A DNA stretch of 64,000 bases from Adenophora triphylla var. japonica (taxonomy: Eukaryota > Streptophyta > Magnoliopsida > Asterales > Campanulaceae), in NCBI GenBank assembly GCA_022495995.1, contig JAFEMH010000167.1, positions 496,001 to 560,000 on the forward strand, in the 5' to 3' direction. Position numbers and translations under genes: made by a program. The notes beneath the pieces were generated by a model, which did no database searches, was not told the origin of the DNA, and saw nothing but the letters and a program-made list of their open reading frames with translations. How positions within the stretch are numbered: position 1 is the stretch's first letter; every line of letters begins with the position of its first letter. Below, one piece after another: positions 23,043 through 34,450 of this stretch.

Positions 23043-24386
23043 TGTTGGGTTTTACGGGTCCATGCGCAGCGGAATTAAGCATTAAAAACATAAAACCCAA
23101 GAAGCCCTAGGATCCGTTCTATACAATTAATTTAAATTTCTATGAGATAGAATTTTACCAACCTTGAACGCTTTCCGTTCTTGAGCTATCAAACGATTTG
23201 ATTATGTGATTTTGAATCACGAACTTCGTTCTTCAACTTGCTTGAACTCTAGGCCTTGATCGATGAACGAGCAAAGACCCTCTTTCGGTATCCACACCTT
23301 TGAATGAATTCAAGAACGATTTCTTGATGATTGCTAGATCAAAACCTTGAAGAATATTGAGAGTATTTTGTTATGAATTTTGCTTGAAAATTTTGGCTAG
23401 GCCATTAGGGTTGACAGACCTCGTATATTTATACTACTTTAATATGAATATGTTTCCTAATCGAATTAGGAGACCAGGCTGTCAACCACGTCTGGTGGCC
23501 AGATATGTCGCACGGTATAGTCTGCCATATGGCCAGATATGTCGCGCGTTATAGTCTGCCACATAGAGAAACTCCCTTTGGTTTAACCAATTCATTCTAG
23601 TTGTGTGTGAACCAATAGGATTATATTATGTTGGCAATGAGTTCGATCATATCGAATCCCATAAGACATAAGCGGACTCTAGCAAGCCATTATGTCTACC
23701 CAAATAATATAACGTAAGAGTTCACGTTTACAATGGTACACTTCAATTTCTCCCTTTGTCTCACGATGTTATATTGAACACAAGTCATGGTCCTTGTCAA
23801 CTTGTCTTTGTTCAATACTTTCTCGATTCTTGAGTATAATGATAGTTCCAATCATATTGGGGTACGGCCATACACTTTCGTCAATATCACTCATCGAGGG
23901 GCCGAAGCAAAACATCTCTCTTCCGAGGGATAAATTCCATCTTGACTTATCATCCTTCCCATCATGAATCCGATCATGCCAAACATAGCCTTTATAAATA
24001 TCGTGTTAAGATATCGTTTGACTAAAATCAATCATGACTTTCATCATATGTAAGGTCATGATAATCTCAGGTCTAGGGACTAAATGAAGTAACCTTATGA
24101 GATTTAATTATGACATTTGACCATGACATAAATCTCATGCGGGTCATGTCCAGTCACTTGTTCTCTAACAAGTACCCATAATTTCAATGTGCATCTCTAT
24201 GCATATAATCATAGTATGATTATCCATTGAAAATTATACTAATTATTCTCTTAATAATTAGGGACAGAGATTATTATAAACAAATATACAAAACATATAA
24301 TAATCAAATGATAAATATCTCATATAATAATAAATAATGTCAACATATAAGTCTATCAATTATAGGCCTAGGGCATAACACTAACA
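23043..24386 (-). repeat. Copia 1 LTR, 5' on the element strand (1344 bp)
   Basis: Same ends as the partner (TGTTGGGTTTTACGGG, CATAACACTAACA). TATATTTATA lies at about 23424-23433 with two CG-centred palindromes upstream on the minus strand. Followed by the TTAAT target duplication. Confidence 0.95.
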
Positions 24387-24391
24387 TTAAT

Positions 24392-24795
24392 TTCTCTCCC
24401 CAGTCGCCTCCGTTACTTCCGTTATAACGGAATAACGCTAGGTGACAACCTCCAAATTGTCGAAACCCAAACTTAAGCTACCTCTATCACAGATTGAGAA
24501 GTACGCTCAAGTTCTCCTAACTTAAGCTACCTCTATCACAGATTGAGAAGTACGCTCAAGTTCTCTAAACTTTAGCTACCTCTATCACAGATAGTGAAGT
24601 ACGCTCAAGTTCTCCAAACTTAAGCTACCTCTATCACAGATTGAGAAGTATGCTCAAGTTCTCCTAACTTTAGCTACCTCTATCACAGATTGAGAAGTAC
24701 GCTCAAGTTCTCCAAACTTTAGCTACCTCTATCACAGATTGAGAAGTACGCTCAAGTTTTCCTAACTTCAGCTACCTCTATCTCCTCGATAGTGA
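24392..24795 (+). repeat. Gypsy B palindrome and 49-bp minisatellite
   Basis: CCGTTATAACGG (about 24419) forms the core of a long palindrome, also present in F at about 58748. About seven units of 49 bp follow (CTACCTCTATCACAGATTGAG, then AAGTACGCTCAAGTTCT). Each can fold CTCTATC with GATTGAG, or CTATC with GATAG in variant units. The array is homologous to the larger F minisatellite at 57416-58712. Confidence 0.8.
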
Positions 24796-25626
24796 TGTAA
24801 GCATTAGTCTCCTCAGGTGACAACCTCCATTAATTGTCAATTCAGGTGACAACCTCCATTAATTGTCAGCAGTCAGGTGACAACCTCCATTAATTGTCAA
24901 AACCTCAAGGATCCTAGACATCGTTCCTAACTATCTAGTGATACTTGAACTACAACCAAGGCTTGATTCCTCCGCGATACATAGGTAGCCTTTCATAAAG
25001 GTCCAGCCATCCGACCACATCGGTCACCCTTTTCATGCCTCACTCCTTAGTGGTGCATGAGCCTTTCGTAAAGGTCCAGCCATCCGACCACATCGATCAC
25101 CATTTTCATGCCTCACTCCTTAGTGGTGCATGAGCCTTTCGTATAGGTCCAGCTATCTGACCACATTGGTCACCCTGTTCCTTCGTCACTCCTCAGTGGT
25201 GAAGTAGCCCCTCATAGAGGTCTAGATATCCGACCACATCGGTCACTTCTAGCATATCCCCAGTAGGATCAGTCTCTTGACCTCCCAGGTCACTTTCTCT
25301 TCTATTTCCCCAGCAAGAAACCAGTTTCTCTTCGCCATTCCTCAGCGAATCTTATTCTGAACTACGGCCTGGCTTGATTCCTCCGGGATACATAGGTAGC
25401 CTACTTTAGGTTCAGCCAATTTGTCACATATGACACCCCTTTCCCCAGTGGATCTTTTCCGAACTACGATTATGGCTTGATTTCCATTTGGGATACGTAG
25501 GTAGCCTTCCAAAGGTTCAGCCACTCGACCTCCTTGGTCACCCAATCCGTCTCGGCATTCGCCAGATCGGATTCTTTTCTATCGACAACCCCACTCGCCC
25601 TGTAAGTGACGTTGCCGAGGGGCTTC
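24796..25626 (+). repeat. Hairpin array before the 3' LTR of gypsy B
   Basis: Mixed short hairpins: TGACA...TGTCA with AACCTCCATTAAT loops (24827-24900), CTACR...YGTAG type at 24950-24984, 25362-25395 and 25464-25500, and GACC-N5-GGTC copies near 25016, 25086, 25157, 25236, 25277 and 25526. A repeated unit GGTCCAGCCATCCGACCACA recurs in 24990-25240. The end GCCGAGGGGCTTC directly precedes the LTR, as in C and F, and is the likely polypurine-tract region. No coding sequence. Confidence 0.75.
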
Positions 25627-26488
25627 TGTAAGTACCCAAATATGGCTCATGCTTTCCGGTTAAGTTTCCCGGCAATTCCCCGGACTTTCCTAAAGTTCAG
25701 GAGCAATTCGGGAACTGTTCCGAACCTTCCGAGGGGTGAAGGAATTACTTGGAATTAAAAAACCACGTTTTCCTTTAATATAAAACCCTTCTAGAAAGGC
25801 CACCTTGCATGATTCTAGAAAGGTGCTGAGTCATAGTGGATAATGCCGCACGGCTGCATTAGGAAAGAACTCCTAGCCGCACGGCTTCATTAGCTATTTC
25901 CAGACTGCCTATAAATAGAGGCCTCCTCTACCCATTTTCATATACAAGATTTCAGCTTTTAAACTCTACCAAAATATCACCACGAAAATACAGAGAGTTG
26001 AGAGTGCCAAAAACCACCTCCCTCCTCCTTAAAACCTCCAAAAGTTGGTCCCTTCCCTAGGCAAAACTTCAAAGAGAAAGAGGTTACCACCATTGGTAAC
26101 CTCTCATCCCCTTTATCTTGCATTATACTTGTATATATGTGATATATTTGCTCCTTGCTTTACATATTACTATATATTTGTTTGGGACTTGGTATATTGT
26201 CATTAAAGGTCATATCTTTAAGCATGAAGATCATATCCCCCTCCTTTTGCATCCTTTGCATTAAGTAGCATCTTTTGCTCATAAAAATAATATCTTTATG
26301 CATCCTTTGCTCATAAAAATGTTATCTTTACATAAAAGTTGCATCCTTTGCACTTAAAAATGATTCCTTTACATTAAAGTTGCATCCTTTGCACCTAAAA
26401 CCTTTTTTTCATACATAAAGATGCATCCTTTGCATTAAAAATCATTTCTTTACATCAAAGTAGCATCCTTTGCTTTCAAAATGACATC
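25627..26488 (+). repeat. 3' LTR of gypsy B, truncated
   Basis: Matches 4430 to about 5290 closely, including TATAAATA at 25910-25917. It stops in the middle of the GCATCCTTTGCA tract at CAAAATGACATCT and is joined to copia 2 integrase sequence. About 1 kb of the LTR is missing. Confidence 0.93.
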
Positions 26489-28213
26489 TTGGCTCAAATA
26501 CTCACCACCACGATCGGATCGAAGTGCTTTAATTATTTTGCCAAGTTGATTTTGTACTTCATTTTGAAATGTTCTAAACATCTCTAACGATTCACTCTTT
26601 GACTTCATCAGATAGACATAGCCATATCTAGATAAGTCATCGGTGAATGTAATGAAATACCGAAATCCTTCCCTAGCAATGCTGCTCATTGGTCCGCATA
26701 CATCAGTATGTATTAGGCCCAATAAGTCACTAGCCCTTTCACTATTCTTAGTGAAGGGTGATTTGGTCATTTTGCCCAATAAACAAGATTCGCATATCTC
26801 ATATGATTCATAATCATGTGAGTCTAACATTCCATCTTTGTGGAGTTTAGAAATGCGTTTCTCATTTATTTGACTAAGCTGGAAATGCCACATGAACGAG
26901 TTGTTCACATCATTCGGTTTAGATTTCTTATCCACATGATAAACATTTTCAACACTATCTTGTTTCTCATCAACATCAAGAACATAAAGGCCATTAAATG
27001 AATTTGCAATACCATAAAGCATATCATTTAAATAAATATAAAACTTCTTATTCGAAATAAGATTATACCCCTCATTATCCAAATAAGAAACAGAAATAAT
27101 ATTCCTACTCAAATTCGGAACATAATAACAATTGTTCAAAACAAGTACTAAGCCACTAGGTAAAGTTACATCATATGTCCCTACGGCTAATGCAGCAACT
27201 CTTGCTCCATTCCCAACACGCAGGTCAACTTCACCTTGATTGAGAAGCTTCCTATTTCTCAGTCCCTGCACATTTAAACAAATTTGAGATCCACATCCGG
27301 TATCTAATACCCATGAACTAGAAACAGAAAGGAAAATATCTATCATATAGATACCTGAAGTAGTAGCAATCGCATTGCTCTTCTTCCCCTTTAGGCCTTC
27401 CTTGTAAGCCTTGCAGTTGCGCTTCCAATGACCAACCTTTTGGAAATGGTAGCAAACCGCATCCTTTTGAGATGCCTTGGGAGCCTCTTTGGCATCGGAA
27501 AATTTTGCTTTAGGCTTAGCAACACTTGCCTTACCTTTGCCATCCTTCTTGAACCCTTTACCTTTGTTAACCATTAACACAGTATCGGTTTTAGGATTCT
27601 TAATATTCATCTCTGCGGTCTTAAGCATCGCATGCAATTCCGAGAGATTCTTATCCATGCCAGTCATGTGATAGTGCATAATAAAATGACTATACCTTTC
27701 AGGCAATGAATTCAATATCAAATCTGTGGCGATTTCCAAACTCAACGGATTTCCAAGCCTATCGAGACGCTCAATGTAACCCTTCATCTTAAGGACATGA
27801 GCTCCCACCGATTGCCCCTCTTTCATCTTGCATGTAGTTAGGGCCTTAACCACATCATACCTCTCATTTCTTACTTGCACTTGGAACATTTCATTTAAGT
27901 GCTCAGCAAGATCAAATGCTGCATCTATGTGCTCAAGGTTCTTCTGAAGAGCCTTAGACATAGTGGCTTGCATAAGGCATGCGGCATCTATAGAATCATC
28001 ATTATGTTTCTTATGTGCATCCCTATCAGCCCTAGGAGCATTTGGAGCAGGTTGAGGTGGAATGGGTTCATTTAGAACGTACATTTTCTTCTCTTACTTC
28101 ATAACAATTCTGAGGCTTCTGATCCAATCAGAATAGTTTGTACCATTCTCCTCAAGCTTGTCCTTCTCAAGGACAGATCGCAGTGACATGGGTTGATTAT
28201 TGTGTGTAGCCAT
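26489..28213 (-). pseudogene. Copia 2 gag-protease-integrase fragment
   Basis: The frame opens at ATG 28213 (MATHNNQPMSLRSVLEKDKL), meets one TAA stop just before residue M of MYVLNEPIPPQP (28084), and continues open into the junction. Visible are a damaged zinc knuckle (CYHFQKVGHWKRNC, where the second Cys is Phe), protease WVLDTGCGSQ, a pre-integrase zinc region (one His altered, MWHFQLSQ), and the start of the integrase core GLIHTDVCGP ... SDRGGEYLSQ. After Q the reading passes into gypsy LTR sequence, so the last residues of the open frame are foreign. Closely related to copia 1, but an older and more damaged copy. Confidence 0.92.
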
Positions 28214-29078
28214 TCTACAATAAAATATGCAAACAATATAAACATATATCAATATCAACACATTTATCATCTAAGAGAAAACAATGTATTTCATAAATAC
28301 TCCCACTAAATTATACACCTTCAAATAAAAACATGTATCATATAATCATAGTAGGCTAAGATCCATATTTCACTTAATTTCGATTTAACTGAGCTAATAC
28401 CCGAAATCAAGCTATTTAGGTAGAAATATCAATCATATCACTATATGACTCTTAGATCTTATGAGATTTCCTTAGACATCATATGTCAAAAAACATGTTT
28501 TTAAATCTCATCTATGCCTTGGGTCAAATCTTATTTGAAAGCACCAATTAAGTCAAAACCTTTTTCAAACATATAAGACATGGAATGATGCACTTGACTA
28601 TGGCCAAAACTACATCAACCATAATCTTATCTTGATCACAGACTAAGATATAAAGACGCACCCAACTATGGCTGAAATTACATCAAAATACCCTAAATTT
28701 CACAAGTGTTCTAATCAAGGAATGGCATAAGACTTAAATATTTAGAAGGTTTTCAACATGTAACAAACATCGCATAGTTGTAACATAGATCTCATGTGAA
28801 CATAATCATGAACATAGGGCTTCACAAAATATCATACAAACAATTTGATTCTATTTTGAGAAAGTATAAATCTAATTTAATCATATTAAAAGATTAATAA
28901 CCTATGTGATAAACTAATCTAATTAATTTATCATTAATCATGAATCATGGCATATCACATATACTTGTTTTTCATAAAAACAAAACACATAGGATCTAGA
29001 TCTATTTCATATCACATGGTAGCAAATAATCATATTAAATCTAGCATGCAATTTCAATCCTAATCACGGCAAGACAGG
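28214..29078 (-). other. Copia 2 leader
   Basis: AT-rich untranslated leader between gag and PBS. It aligns loosely with the copia 1 and 3 leaders (shared CTCCCACTAAATTATACACCTTC). No gene seen. Confidence 0.7.
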
Positions 29079-29090
29079 GCTCTGATACCA
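29079..29090 (-). other. Copia 2 primer-binding site
   Basis: Minus strand TGGTATCAGAGC, complementary to initiator methionine tRNA, next to the LTR. Confidence 0.93.
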
Positions 29091-29091
29091 C

Positions 29092-30746
29092 TATTGGGTT
29101 TTGGGGTTACAAACGCAGCGGAAGATTTAATTTTAACATCAAAACCCTAGTCCTAAATCCGTCTAGCATGAAGAGATTAGAAATTAATATGAGATAGAAT
29201 TTACATACCTTGAATGCGATGAGGATTAACAAAGTAGATCACAAAATTCAAGCCTAGAATTTTGATATCGAAACGGATCTTCTTCTTCTACCTTGTTCAA
29301 ACCTTGTGATGAATCAACGAATGGAGGCTTCAAGCTCTTGGTGATTAACCTATCACCCTCAATCGGTAATCCACACGCGAACGAATCCAAGAACACCTTC
29401 TTGATGGATTGCTAGTTGATCCTCTTGATTATTGAATCAATATTCAATAATCAAAGCCAAAACAATGGAACAATTGGGATCTTTGATTCAAAATCAAAAT
29501 CAAAATCTAGTGTTTCAAAAACCTTGGATTATGATGTGAGAGGTAGGAAAAATATGGTTGCAAGGCTGTATTTATATCACATATAAATCCCCTAACAATT
29601 AGGGTAGAAACCTAGCAAAAGACCAATTCCTTCCTAGCCAAGGAAAACTGTACGGACACGAAATTTGGTCGTGGCACGAGTCGTGCCATTTGGCACGAGT
29701 CGTGCCCTTTGCAAATCACTCGTGCTCACGAGTCGTTCCTTGAGCCCCAACTCATTCTGATCAAAACGAGACAAAAACCAAGTCGTGTCTCAGCCTTGAT
29801 CACGAGTCATTATCCTTGGCACGAGTCGTGACCCAGGGCACGAGTCGTGCTCCTGGGCACGAGTCGTGCCAGAACCCAAAATTCCAATTTTCAGCCTGAA
29901 TCAAATTCGTTCTTTTGTGTGTGACCCTTTAGAAATTATGTTTTATGTTGGCAGTGAGTTGAAACATCAACCTCACAAGACATAAGTGACTTCTAGCAAA
30001 TCATTATGTCCACCCAATTAAATATAACATCAAAGCTTGATTCCTTAATAGATCCAATATTATAATCCCTTTCTCCACGATGTCCAATTGAACATGAGTC
30101 ATGGTCTAGGTCAACTCATTCCATTCTATGATTTCTCGATTTCGAATATGTTGATAATGCAAATGCATTTGATCTCTATCAAATCATTTGAGTGCGGCCA
30201 CACATTTCATCAACATCATTCATCGAGGGGCCCAAGCAAACATCTCTCTTCATAAGAGGGACAAATCCCGTCTTGGCTTATCATTCTTCCCTACATGGAT
30301 CCAAACGTGCTAACATAGCCCTTATTGCTATCCGATTAAAGATAGTGTTAGACTATATCAAACACGATCTTCACCATGTGGAAGACGATGATAATCTCAG
30401 GTACAAAGGATTCAATAACACGACTATCATGAGATTTATTCATGACACATATGACTATTGACCATGTCTTAAATCTCATCGGTAGGTCATGTCCAATACG
30501 TGTTCTCTAGCAAGTATCCATGAGTGTAATGTGCATCACATGCATATAATCCTCTCCATGATTATCTATTACCAACTTATACTAGTCGTTCACAACAACT
30601 AGGGACGCAGTTCAATATAATAAACATGCAAAACATATAGCAATGAACCAAATAATACTTTCTCTATAATAAATGATAAAGATGATTACATAGTGGTTTA
30701 GATAATAAGTCAAATATAACTAAACGCCTAGGGCACTACACCAACA
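29092..30746 (-). repeat. Copia 2 5' LTR (1655 bp)
   Basis: On + from TATTGGGTTTTGGGGTT to GGGCACTACACCAACA; the outer TG is TA here. TATA region TATTTATATC at 29569-29577 (minus). Upstream on the minus strand lie repeated GGCACGAGTCGTGCC palindromes (29673-29870). Distinct from the copia 1/3 LTR in the promoter half but similar toward 30746. Confidence 0.9.
29673..29870 (-). promoter_or_regulatory. GGCACGAGTCGTGCC palindrome cluster
   Basis: Perfect copies at 29673-29687, 29692-29706 and about 29856-29870, with variants at about 29819 and 29837 and half-sites between. They lie upstream of the minus-strand TATA (29569-29577). This is the copia 2 version of the CG-centred palindromes in the other LTRs. 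Confidence 0.65.
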
Positions 30747-31567
30747 ATTTTGAAGTTAAGTCTTTCATGGATGGTTTTGCCGGCTACAATCTGATCAAGA
30801 TGGCCGATGAAGATCAAGAGAAAACCGTCTTTACCACCCCATGGGGAACTTACTGTTACACGGTAATGCCATTCTGGTTGAAGAACGATGGGGCTACCTA
30901 CCAACGGGCAGCGACAACACTTTTTCATGATATGATCCACAAGGGAATGAAGGTGTACGTCGATGACATGATCATGCACTCAAAAAGATTAGACAAACAA
31001 CATCTTAACAACTTGAGAAAATTCTTTGATCCCCCTCGAAAGAATCACCAGAAAAATGACAGTACGGGGACGAGATTGGCTGAAAAAGCTACATTTGGCA
31101 CTTTGGGGCTACCGAACATCAGTTAGGACTGCCACAGGAGAAACTCCGTTCACCCTTACCGATGGAATGGAAGCGGTGTTGTCCATAGAATTGGAGGTCC
31201 CATCACTTCGAGTGCTGTTGGAAAATGAAGTAAACAAGGTAGAATGGCTCCGAAGCTGGCACAACGAATTGGCCCTACTGGACGAACGCCGACTGATGGC
31301 CACGTATCACATTCGAGCCAATCAAAGACAGATGGCAAGAGATTTCGATAAGAAGGTGAAATCCCGAGATATCAGAAAGGCGATCCGATGCTTAAGGAGA
31401 AGCCTCCCACCCGAATCAAACCACTTGAAAAATGGGAACCAACGTGGATCAGTTGGTTCGTGGTTCATAAAATCTCCTCAAGAGGCGCAATGAAACTAAC
31501 AGATCTGGATGGGAACCCTTTCGTGAACCTAGTCAATGAAAGCTAACTCCGTCGATATTTCTCCTAA
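30747..31567 (+). pseudogene. Gypsy C pol: RT fragment joined to integrase C-terminus
   Basis: Begins mid-RT (NFEVKSFMDGFAGYNLIKMA), directly after the copia 2 LTR, and includes YVDDMIMHSKR. Around 31066 (AATGACAGTACGGGG) it changes frame and passes to RDWLKKLHLALWGYRTSVRT and PSLRVLLENEVNKVEW, the integrase C-terminal part, so the RT end, RNase H and integrase core are missing. Further frameshifts occur near 31380-31490 before a tail reading GAMKLTDLDGNPFVN. Very similar to gypsy A up to the junction. A non-autonomous relic. Confidence 0.85.
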
Positions 31568-33369
31568 AGAATACCGAGTCTTCTCTTCCCCCCCCTCTAC
31601 ACTCTTAAAAAAAAGAGTCATACAACCAAACCTCGTATGTCCAAGTACTTTTCTCATTCAAATCAAGTCCTCCTCGGATATTGTAGTTAAGTCTTTAATT
31701 TTCCATACATGAGTTTTCTTTCTTTTCTTGCTAGACTTGAGACATTATTTTGAACCCCACATTACATTTAATGAAATGGTTTTGTTCTATATGCTCACCT
31801 GCATTGTTCAACAAATTATTCCCCAAAGAATGGATGCCTTGATTAATTGGTGTGAGAAAGTCAATCGATAGCTCCCCATACACCTTACCATACCCCACAC
31901 AAAGGCCTCCATCAAGCCATATACTTTCCGAATCACATCCCTACCATCACCTTGACCAAGTCAATAATGGCAGCGACATCATGGAATAACAAGTGTTGCT
32001 CATCATTAAATGATTGCTCTCATATCCACAATAAGCTAGGGGCTTTTCCTTCCCCCTCATGTGCAAGTTCAAGCTGGGGCTTCAAAAAAAAAAAGCCAAG
32101 GACCCAGCACCGCTAGTCATAAGCTCAAAGGAAAAAGGAAAAGGCAAAAGCATATCATAAGTCCTTAATCTATATTATAATTCTTTCTCTTCCTGTGAGA
32201 GCAACGATCAAGAAGCAATGGAATCATTGAAGTAGCCATCAAATACGACTTGTAAAGGAATCACCTCAAGGCCCATGCCTCATCATCCAACCTTCCGTCT
32301 TAGCCTTTTCGCCAAAGGTCGAACAAATATTCATGCCCTTGCCCCAAAGCCAAACACGGTTCGGCCTCGAATTACGGAAACCTGATCTCCTTACCTTAAG
32401 GAATGTTGGCAACCAGAAATGGTCCAATCATAAGCACATGCAAATCCGTAAACCCGGTCTCACCAATGACCTCTCCTAAACACAAACCTTCTCTCACACC
32501 TGACCCACCCAACTCAATCCTTGATAACGGTTGACTTTCTCCTCATGATTAATCAAGCATATCAAGTTTAATTGTCGAATAACCCGAACATCAACAAAGG
32601 GTTTTAAGCAAATATGTGATCTTTGTGAACAAATCAAGTTTTCAGATATCTCGACAAGTCTTCTTTTCCTACAAAATAGAAAAAATAGAGCTAAACACTG
32701 ATTTTCTATCACCAAGAGCTTCTATACACTTTTACAAGATTTTTAGTGCTCATACTCTCTTAAAAGAGTCACACCCAAAAGCATGTTTTTGTGCCTCCAT
32801 CAATTAAGGCATTCACACAAAAAGGGATCCATTCCCACCTTAAAAAAAAACGCCCTTGCAAGTGTACATTACAAGTCATTTCTTTTGCATTTTTGGTTGA
32901 CTAATTGATTAAAAAAAATGCATACAAAGGTGTTGAAGAACATACCCAACTAGATTGAAAATCCTAAAATGGCAGTCTAGGTAAAATCAGGGTTGCACCA
33001 TTCTCCCCCGCTTCTGTCTCCCCCTTCTCTCACAGAAAAGAGTCAAACTACGGAGACCTGAGCCCCTCAAGGGAAACGTATGCAACCTTCACTGGTTCGC
33101 TCTAAAAAACTCACAAAGTTCCAAAAATTGGATGCCATCAAGGCTCAGAATGAGACACAAGCAAAAAATTTTGTGTCTCGATAATACTCTAAGAGCAAAT
33201 CACAAAATCATTACTGTTAAAACAATTCTTGATGAGTTCAAGCACGGTCTACTCTCGACTCGCAACATGCTAAAGTAACATAAAACACCTAATATTAATG
33301 TGACTGCAATGACAATGAATGGATACTCAGAGTTTCATATAGTCATTCCACGCCACTCGCGCTTGTCCC
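31568..33369 (+). other. Post-pol noncoding region of gypsy C
   Basis: No gene supported. 32600-32830 aligns with F minus-strand 61735-61930, so it is conserved element DNA. A single post-pol box (CATACCCAACTAGATTGAAA, GGCAGTCTAGGTAAAATCAG) lies at 32940-32999 and a CTACG-type hairpin at 33048-33081 (inner stem CCCT with AGGG). Short T- and A-rich tracts occur near 32085 and 32850. Confidence 0.65.
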
Positions 33370-34450
33370 TTTGTCATTCTTTTCTTTCTTCCCCCGTCCC
33401 CGATGAGTCTTCTTCATTCCGCAGGAACTATCTCTGTCTCCCTCCTTTCAAGATCAGGAGTCCTCCCTGTCATTTCAAGAAATCTAGTCGCTCTTAGAGC
33501 CTCGTTCGTCTGTGCCTCTGCTCGGACCTCCTCCCTACGAGTCTATAAAAGGGGACCTCTCTTCGCTAGTCTGTCAACTCTAGTCTTGCAGTCAAACATA
33601 GCATCTCCCTTGATATCTTGAGGGCTAGCCCAAGCTTCTGCACTCCTAAGGTTGTAACCAGGACGGAAAAGATGCCCCAGAATGGCCTCATGCCTGCTCC
33701 CCAGAATCATTTGAGCTTGTTCAAGGTTCCGCTCATACCAATCCAAATACCCAGTGGTCAGAACAACACTCTCTCTGCACCTGAGAAGTACCCATGGAGG
33801 AAAAGCAGAATACTTCAATATCCTCAAGAAAAGAAGGAAAGTGGATGGATCCGCCATAAGAGAAAGGATCTACCTCCACAGTAGCAATGTCATTCCAGGC
33901 CAACAAAGGCTCCTGCCTCATCCCGAACTGCTTGGAAACAAAGGACGGAATGTAGAAAAAAAAACTGAGACATACCAGGAACCCTGACAACATAGGAACC
34001 ATCCTGAAGAGCCCTCCTAGTTTTTATCTTCCAATGAAGAACCCACCAACGAATGTGATGCGTGATGAGCCTGGCCATCCACCTTTCCCATTCAGATTGA
34101 TCTGTCTCCAAGACCAAAGGTCCCTGAGCAAATGTCCACGGATAAAAAGATGTCGGAAGCACAGGCATAACTTGAAGTCTCTCTCTTAACCATAAAGTAA
34201 GCAAAGCGAGGCTTCCTTCATGCATGAATCTATCCCCCATCATCAGTCGGTCTATACCGTGGAAAGTCTCTCCCAAAACCAAAAGGAACAATGTCCTCAC
34301 TCACTCGACAAGGGCCTATCAGATCTAGCAAAGCACTGTGAGATATCTCGAGGGAGCTAACCATGAAAGGGGTGGCTATACACAGAGAGCAAACATGTCC
34401 CATGAGACATCGCTCTCATCATCACTCATGAATCTGTCAAAGCTGTTTCA
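33370..34450 (-). pseudogene. Gypsy C copy of antisense gene 2, frameshifted
   Basis: The minus strand encodes pieces homologous to the B gene at 11371-12861: LGETFHGIDRLMMGDRFM and RWWVLHWKIKTRRALQ (frame of 34300), then IPSFVSKQFGMRQEPLLAWND after a frameshift near 33960, then VLTTGYLDWYERNLEQAQMI after another near 33850, with a decayed tail to about 33370. The N-terminal part is missing or unrecognisable. Same antisense position after pol as in B, showing the gene was carried by more than one element. No PMD gene homologue is seen in C. Confidence 0.65.

Larger units (their letters stand above)
16322..24386 (-). mobile_element. Copia element 1, complete, nested in gypsy B
   Basis: 8065 bp bounded by two near-identical LTRs (16322-17677 and 23043-24386) and by 5-bp target duplications TTAAT at 16317-16321 and 24387-24391. 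On the minus strand the order is LTR, PBS, long leader, gag-protease-integrase-RT-RNase H frame, purine-rich tract, LTR, so it is Ty1/copia. High LTR similarity and intact duplication imply a fairly recent insertion, later than B. It is disabled by three in-frame stops. Confidence 0.97.
4430..26488 (+). mobile_element. Gypsy element B (Tat/Ogre-like), interrupted by copia 1
   Basis: Starts with a complete 5' LTR (4430-6322), then a tRNA-complementary-like PBS, a leader, a gag-region ORF, decayed pol, two antisense genes, hairpin-rich 3' DNA and a 3' LTR from 25627 whose first about 860 bp match the 5' LTR. The 3' LTR is cut at 26488 against copia 2 DNA. Copia 1 (16322-24386) is a later insertion, so B alone would be about 14 kb or longer. 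It appears inserted in gypsy A after AGTAC (4425-4429). B cannot be autonomous: pol lacks RNase H and the integrase catalytic core. Confidence 0.85.
26489..30746 (-). mobile_element. Copia element 2, truncated at its 3' half
   Basis: Minus-strand order from the right: 5' LTR (29092-30746), initiator-Met PBS (29079-29090), leader, and gag-protease-integrase frame down to 26489. RT, RNase H and the 3' LTR are missing; the break falls in integrase just after GGEYLSQ, where the truncated gypsy B LTR begins. On the right the LTR abuts gypsy C RT sequence. A related LTR piece at 1324-2312 may be a separate insertion. Confidence 0.9.

Noticed and set aside
25010..25560. TGACC/GGTCA pairs as hormone-response-like protein sites
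   Set aside because: Such receptors are not plant proteins and the order of half-sites is reversed; a hairpin explanation fits the compensatory variant better.
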